Shown: piece after piece, positions 60,653-64,000 of the stretch
Position numbering within the stretch: position 1 is the stretch's first letter
Layout of the letters: each line of letters opens with the position of its first letter
DNA from: Psococerastis gibbosa
Taxonomy: Eukaryota; Arthropoda; Insecta; Psocodea; Psocidae
Reading direction: 5' to 3'
DNA length: 64,000 bases
Assembly: GCA_963971405.1 (NCBI GenBank)
Contig: OZ020485.1
Coordinates: 12,896,001 to 12,960,000 of the forward strand
Made by a program: the position numbers and the translations under genes
The notes under the pieces: model-generated
Told to the model about the DNA's origin: nothing
Seen by the model: the letters and a program-made list of their open reading frames with translations, nothing else
Databases searched by the model: none

Positions 60653-62131
60653 AAATGCCCTCCAACTAGCAAATTATGATTCAATATTGTTTATAATACC
60701 TAATATTCTAACCAAATAAGCACCCTTACGGCCGTCGGCCGGTCCGATAAAGATGGTTGAAATTTATGTATCATCTGGTGAGCGGAGCCTCTAATGGATA
60801 CATTGGAAAAAAATGCAGTGATACACTAAAATAGATGTCTGACCGGACAGATGACAGCATTCTAAGTTCCACCTGCCTGGAATATTCTATCTACCTACCT
60901 TGAACTGCCTCTAATACACTCATTAATGGATTATATTAGAGCTGGTCCTTAATTGGAGGGGTATGAGATAATTTTCAATTGAGTAGGCCTGGCTCTCTGT
61001 AAAAGTCTCTCTCTGTAATAAAATTCAGCTTGTGTCTACCTACGTAGTTGGGCATTTTAGTCATAACTTGTAAAACGTCCTATGTGTAATATAGGCACTA
61101 ACTTTTGTCAAAAAATTGTTTCTTGCATTAGATATCCAAATAAATAAATATTCAATAACGTAAGTACAGTATATCGTTAGTAAGTTTACAATTTTATCCA
61201 ATTTGTAATCACCGTCTAAAATAAATGTCCAGTTCAGAATAAATAGCCTATAATACATTTCTATTAATTACAATTGCTACGCATGCACAACAAGACTGCC
61301 AATCAATTGTATATTACAGATTATAAATCGTCATAGCGCTATCCATGTAAACAATTTGACGGAAGTATTTAATTATTATTCATCCTACTTGCCTAAAACG
61401 TGCGTTGCAAATGTAAAATAGCATTTGCAATGAGAATCATGAAGCTGGGTAGCAACCGCAACTTATTATGCAAACAGTTATGAAATATTTTGAGCGTAAG
61501 TTGCGGTGGTCACTCAACTTAGTTATTGTCATTGACTCATTGTCTTACAATTCAGTTTACTCACTCAGGGAGATACGGAAGGATAGAGCGCAGTATAAAA
61601 TGTGATTTGCACCCATTGAGACCCCTTGTGACGGATAGGGAAACAAGTGTAAAAAAAATCCCTTTTGGCTCTGGCCGATAAGGTGTAGGGAGATTACGCA
61701 GACCCTGCTTTTCCTCTACGCTACCTACACTATTTATGTAATAAAACATAAAAAATACTTCATTATTTTCCCGACCACAACATCAACACACAAAACACTC
61801 CTGTGTTCCAAACAATGACGACTATGAACTTTTACTTATCAAATTATTTCCACTTTGACTGGACGTCATCTTGAAATGGTTGATTTGTCGTAAAAAGTGT
61901 TGAGTATTACCATTATCGTAGATAATAATACGGGCTTTAAGTCAGATTTTAATTCATTCCCCTGCGACTAATATTAACTGAGATATGAATTGTATAAGGT
62001 TTCAATCGGCCGCCATGTTGTAACTAAATAGTGGATCTAGCTGGTTAACGAACTCGATCAAGACATTTGTGTGATCAATTTTTGTGCCAAGTTTCATCAA
62101 AATCAGATAACATTAGAGAATGTAACTGCAA
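60653..62131. other. Unassigned intergenic sequence
   Basis: No gene or bounded repeat was recognised. Confidence 0.4.
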
Positions 62132-62159
62132 AGGCTTTCACGGCCGGAGTAGAATGAAG

Positions 62160-62487
62160 AATCAGTAGAATCCGGGCTGATGGGCCGTGGTCGAAATGAA
62201 AGTGAACTTCCAAACGTTTCGTCAACATCTGTGGTCGACATCTTCAGTGTCGCTGCGTAGACTTCGAAGGTTGTACCTCGGTGGCTCCGTAGTGAGTGAC
62301 TGGGTAGGGGGCTGCGTACTGACCTTTATACCTGGACGTTGTTGTTGGGTTCGCTATGGAGCCACCGAGGTACAACCTTCGAAGTCTACGGAGCGCCACT
62401 GAAGATGTCGACCGCAGATGTTGACGAAACGTTTGAAAGTTCACTTGCACTTCGACCACGGCCCATCAGCCCGGATTCTACTGATTG
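62160..62487. mobile_element. Foldback element, GGGCTGATGGGCC family copy 3
   Basis: Arms 62160-62292 and 62354-62487 pair for about 130 bp: AATCAGTAGAATCCGGGCTG, ATGGGCCGTGGTCGA, AAACGTTTCGTCAACATCTG, GGTCGACATCTTCAGTG and GAAGGTTGTACCTCGGTGGC. The loop is about 60 bp. The left flank GCTTTCACGGCCGGAGTAGA is shared with 31897-31914. Best preserved copy of its family. Confidence 0.85.
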
Positions 62488-63578
62488 TTCATTCAACATT
62501 AGAGAAGTTAGAGTTTTTCCTAAAATCGATATACATACATAACATACATATAACATTTTGAACGGAGGGTAGTTTTAATCTCAGGGGGTCATGAAATAAA
62601 AAGTTGTAAAGAAATTTTCCGAAAGTCGAACATAGGTCGCCATCTCAATAGTTAGATGAATCTCCCTAAAATCTAATTTCACGGGTAATATCTATTGTAG
62701 AGCCATAAATAGTGGGATTCATAAAATTGAAGAAATGTTCTACGTACACAGATATATATTATAGCCTATATTGTAGTATTCTGTGGTTCTACATTTTGAT
62801 GTAGCCTATATTATGTGGCCGTCACTAGCCCTGATCGGCTATTTATTGAACTTGGTTAAACATAACTAAAACTGAGAATACCAAGTTCCAAAACAGTGGG
62901 GAATTGGTGTTCATGTCTGCCACATACTATGCATCAAAATGTACTGGAACGTTTCTTCTGCGTTCTTCAAATTTAAGACTCTACGATCTATAATTCTTGA
63001 CAACTTAGATTTTATTCAAGAAACGGGACTGTGGTAGTTCGATTGTCTCTTTCGTTTTTTGGTCTTACGGTACCTACGTTCTTAGCTGCTAGCCTATTAA
63101 CTATCCATTTCTAGGTACCACAATAATTTATTTGGATTTACTGTGACTTATTGTTAAATATGAGGTAATAAATGATATTCAAATGGCTAATTGTGTTTAA
63201 TAGAATTTAGAAGATCTATTGTATTTAGCAAATGTACCCCTTTATTCTGAAGTATAGTATGCATCGTTGAATAAAGTGTAGGCCTACTTATTTTCTATAC
63301 AAGCCTGATGTTGCATGATACCTGAATAAATGTTGCAATCTTTTAAGGGGGCTTCATAGCTATGGTTCGGATCACAGAACACTATAATACATAAGGTTCG
63401 GATATTCCTACCCTAGCAGATATTTTACGGTTACTTGGAGGTGAGCCGCTCCGCATTCTCTTATAATTTCTAAATGCCTCTATCGCAATTGGCCCATTAT
63501 GGCGGCTGAATTATTGAAAACTGACAGTACTTTTATATCAGTCTAACAATAGGGCTACATAGGTTTAACAATATTTGC
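62488..63578. other. Unassigned intergenic sequence
   Basis: AT-rich; no gene or bounded repeat was recognised. Confidence 0.4.
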
Positions 63579-63850
63579 ATGTGTACATGTAATACAGTGA
63601 TTGTTAGGCTTTATGAGGTGAAGTGGGAGATATCATACCAGTGGTCGCTCCGCCTTGAAGTCTCGCTCCCAAGATTGAGCATAGGACATACGCATCTAAC
63701 TCACTCGTACCTAATGAGCAAAGACCTACCACCCCAATGTAACCAGTGTGCTTGCCTACTTACTGCTTGACACGTACTTGCAGATTGCCCCAACTACCAA
63801 ACGGCCCGTAAAATGTACAACATACAATCAATAATCCTGGGAGACGACGT
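63579..63850 (+). mobile_element. LINE C-terminal fragment (RNase H-adjacent zinc knuckle)
   Basis: The plus frame reads WSLRLEVSLPRLSIGHTHLT, HSYLMSKDLPPQCNQCACLL, then after a stop HVLADCPNYQTARKMYNI. The 'LsRLriGHt.LTH..L....pp.C..C...lT..HiL..Cp.y...R' layout is the C-terminal tail of RNase H-bearing LINEs. 5'-truncated; 3' end near 63850. Confidence 0.75.
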
Positions 63851-64000
63851 TAGTACCTAATAGTAATGTCGTCTCACTTTCAGCCTTTCTCCAACACACA
63901 GAGGTTTTTTTTTTTTTTAATATTTTTTAAAGCGCGAGACCCGTGTGGGTAAACGCGCAGAGCTTCTAAAAGTGATATAACTACTATGATAACTTGAGTC

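Overview
This is nuclear DNA from an animal. It holds two intron-rich, conserved housekeeping genes on the + strand, set in AT-rich sequence crowded with transposable elements. The reconstructed V-ATPase protein reads most like insect or crustacean subunit a, and the repeats (CR1-type and RNase H-bearing LINEs, mariner, hAT-type MITEs, tRNA-derived SINEs, many foldback MITEs) fit an arthropod. Insect or crustacean is an inference from remembered family features; no search was run.

Layout. 1-5.5 kb: decayed LINE pieces on both strands and a 0.7 kb foldback element. 5731-21082: a WDR3/UTP12 (DIP2) orthologue in 10 coding exons; every junction keeps frame and gives 922 residues. Its introns carry a CR1-type LINE lacking its reverse-transcriptase core, foldback and TIR MITEs, a tRNA-derived SINE, an RTE-like LINE tail, and a mariner interrupted by a LINE 3' end. 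21.1-23.5 kb: intergenic, with a miniature foldback copy and a hAT-type MITE with 8-bp target duplications. 23541-57535: V-type proton ATPase 116 kDa subunit a, with 12 shared coding exons followed by two alternative last coding exons (53848-54122 and 57255-57535), giving 829 or 831 residues. Its introns 3 and 4 (6.1 and 14.8 kb) are filled with repeats. 57.5-64 kb: no gene seen; several foldback elements and a LINE tail.

The genes act in unrelated processes. WDR3 serves nucleolar small-subunit ribosome assembly; subunit a serves proton translocation across organelle or plasma membranes. No functional link is implied by their adjacency.

The most unusual features are: (1) at least six copies of a hairpin element family whose termini (GGCGGGGTTTCCAC-like) and centre (a GACGTGGTAGCAGACAT inverted pair) are shared, while the arm between them differs among copies yet stays self-complementary within each copy; (2) duplicated terminal exons of the V-ATPase gene sharing a 55-nt identical block inside otherwise diverged sequence, suggestive of gene conversion; (3) a general excess of foldback elements, over a dozen, mostly within transcribed introns.
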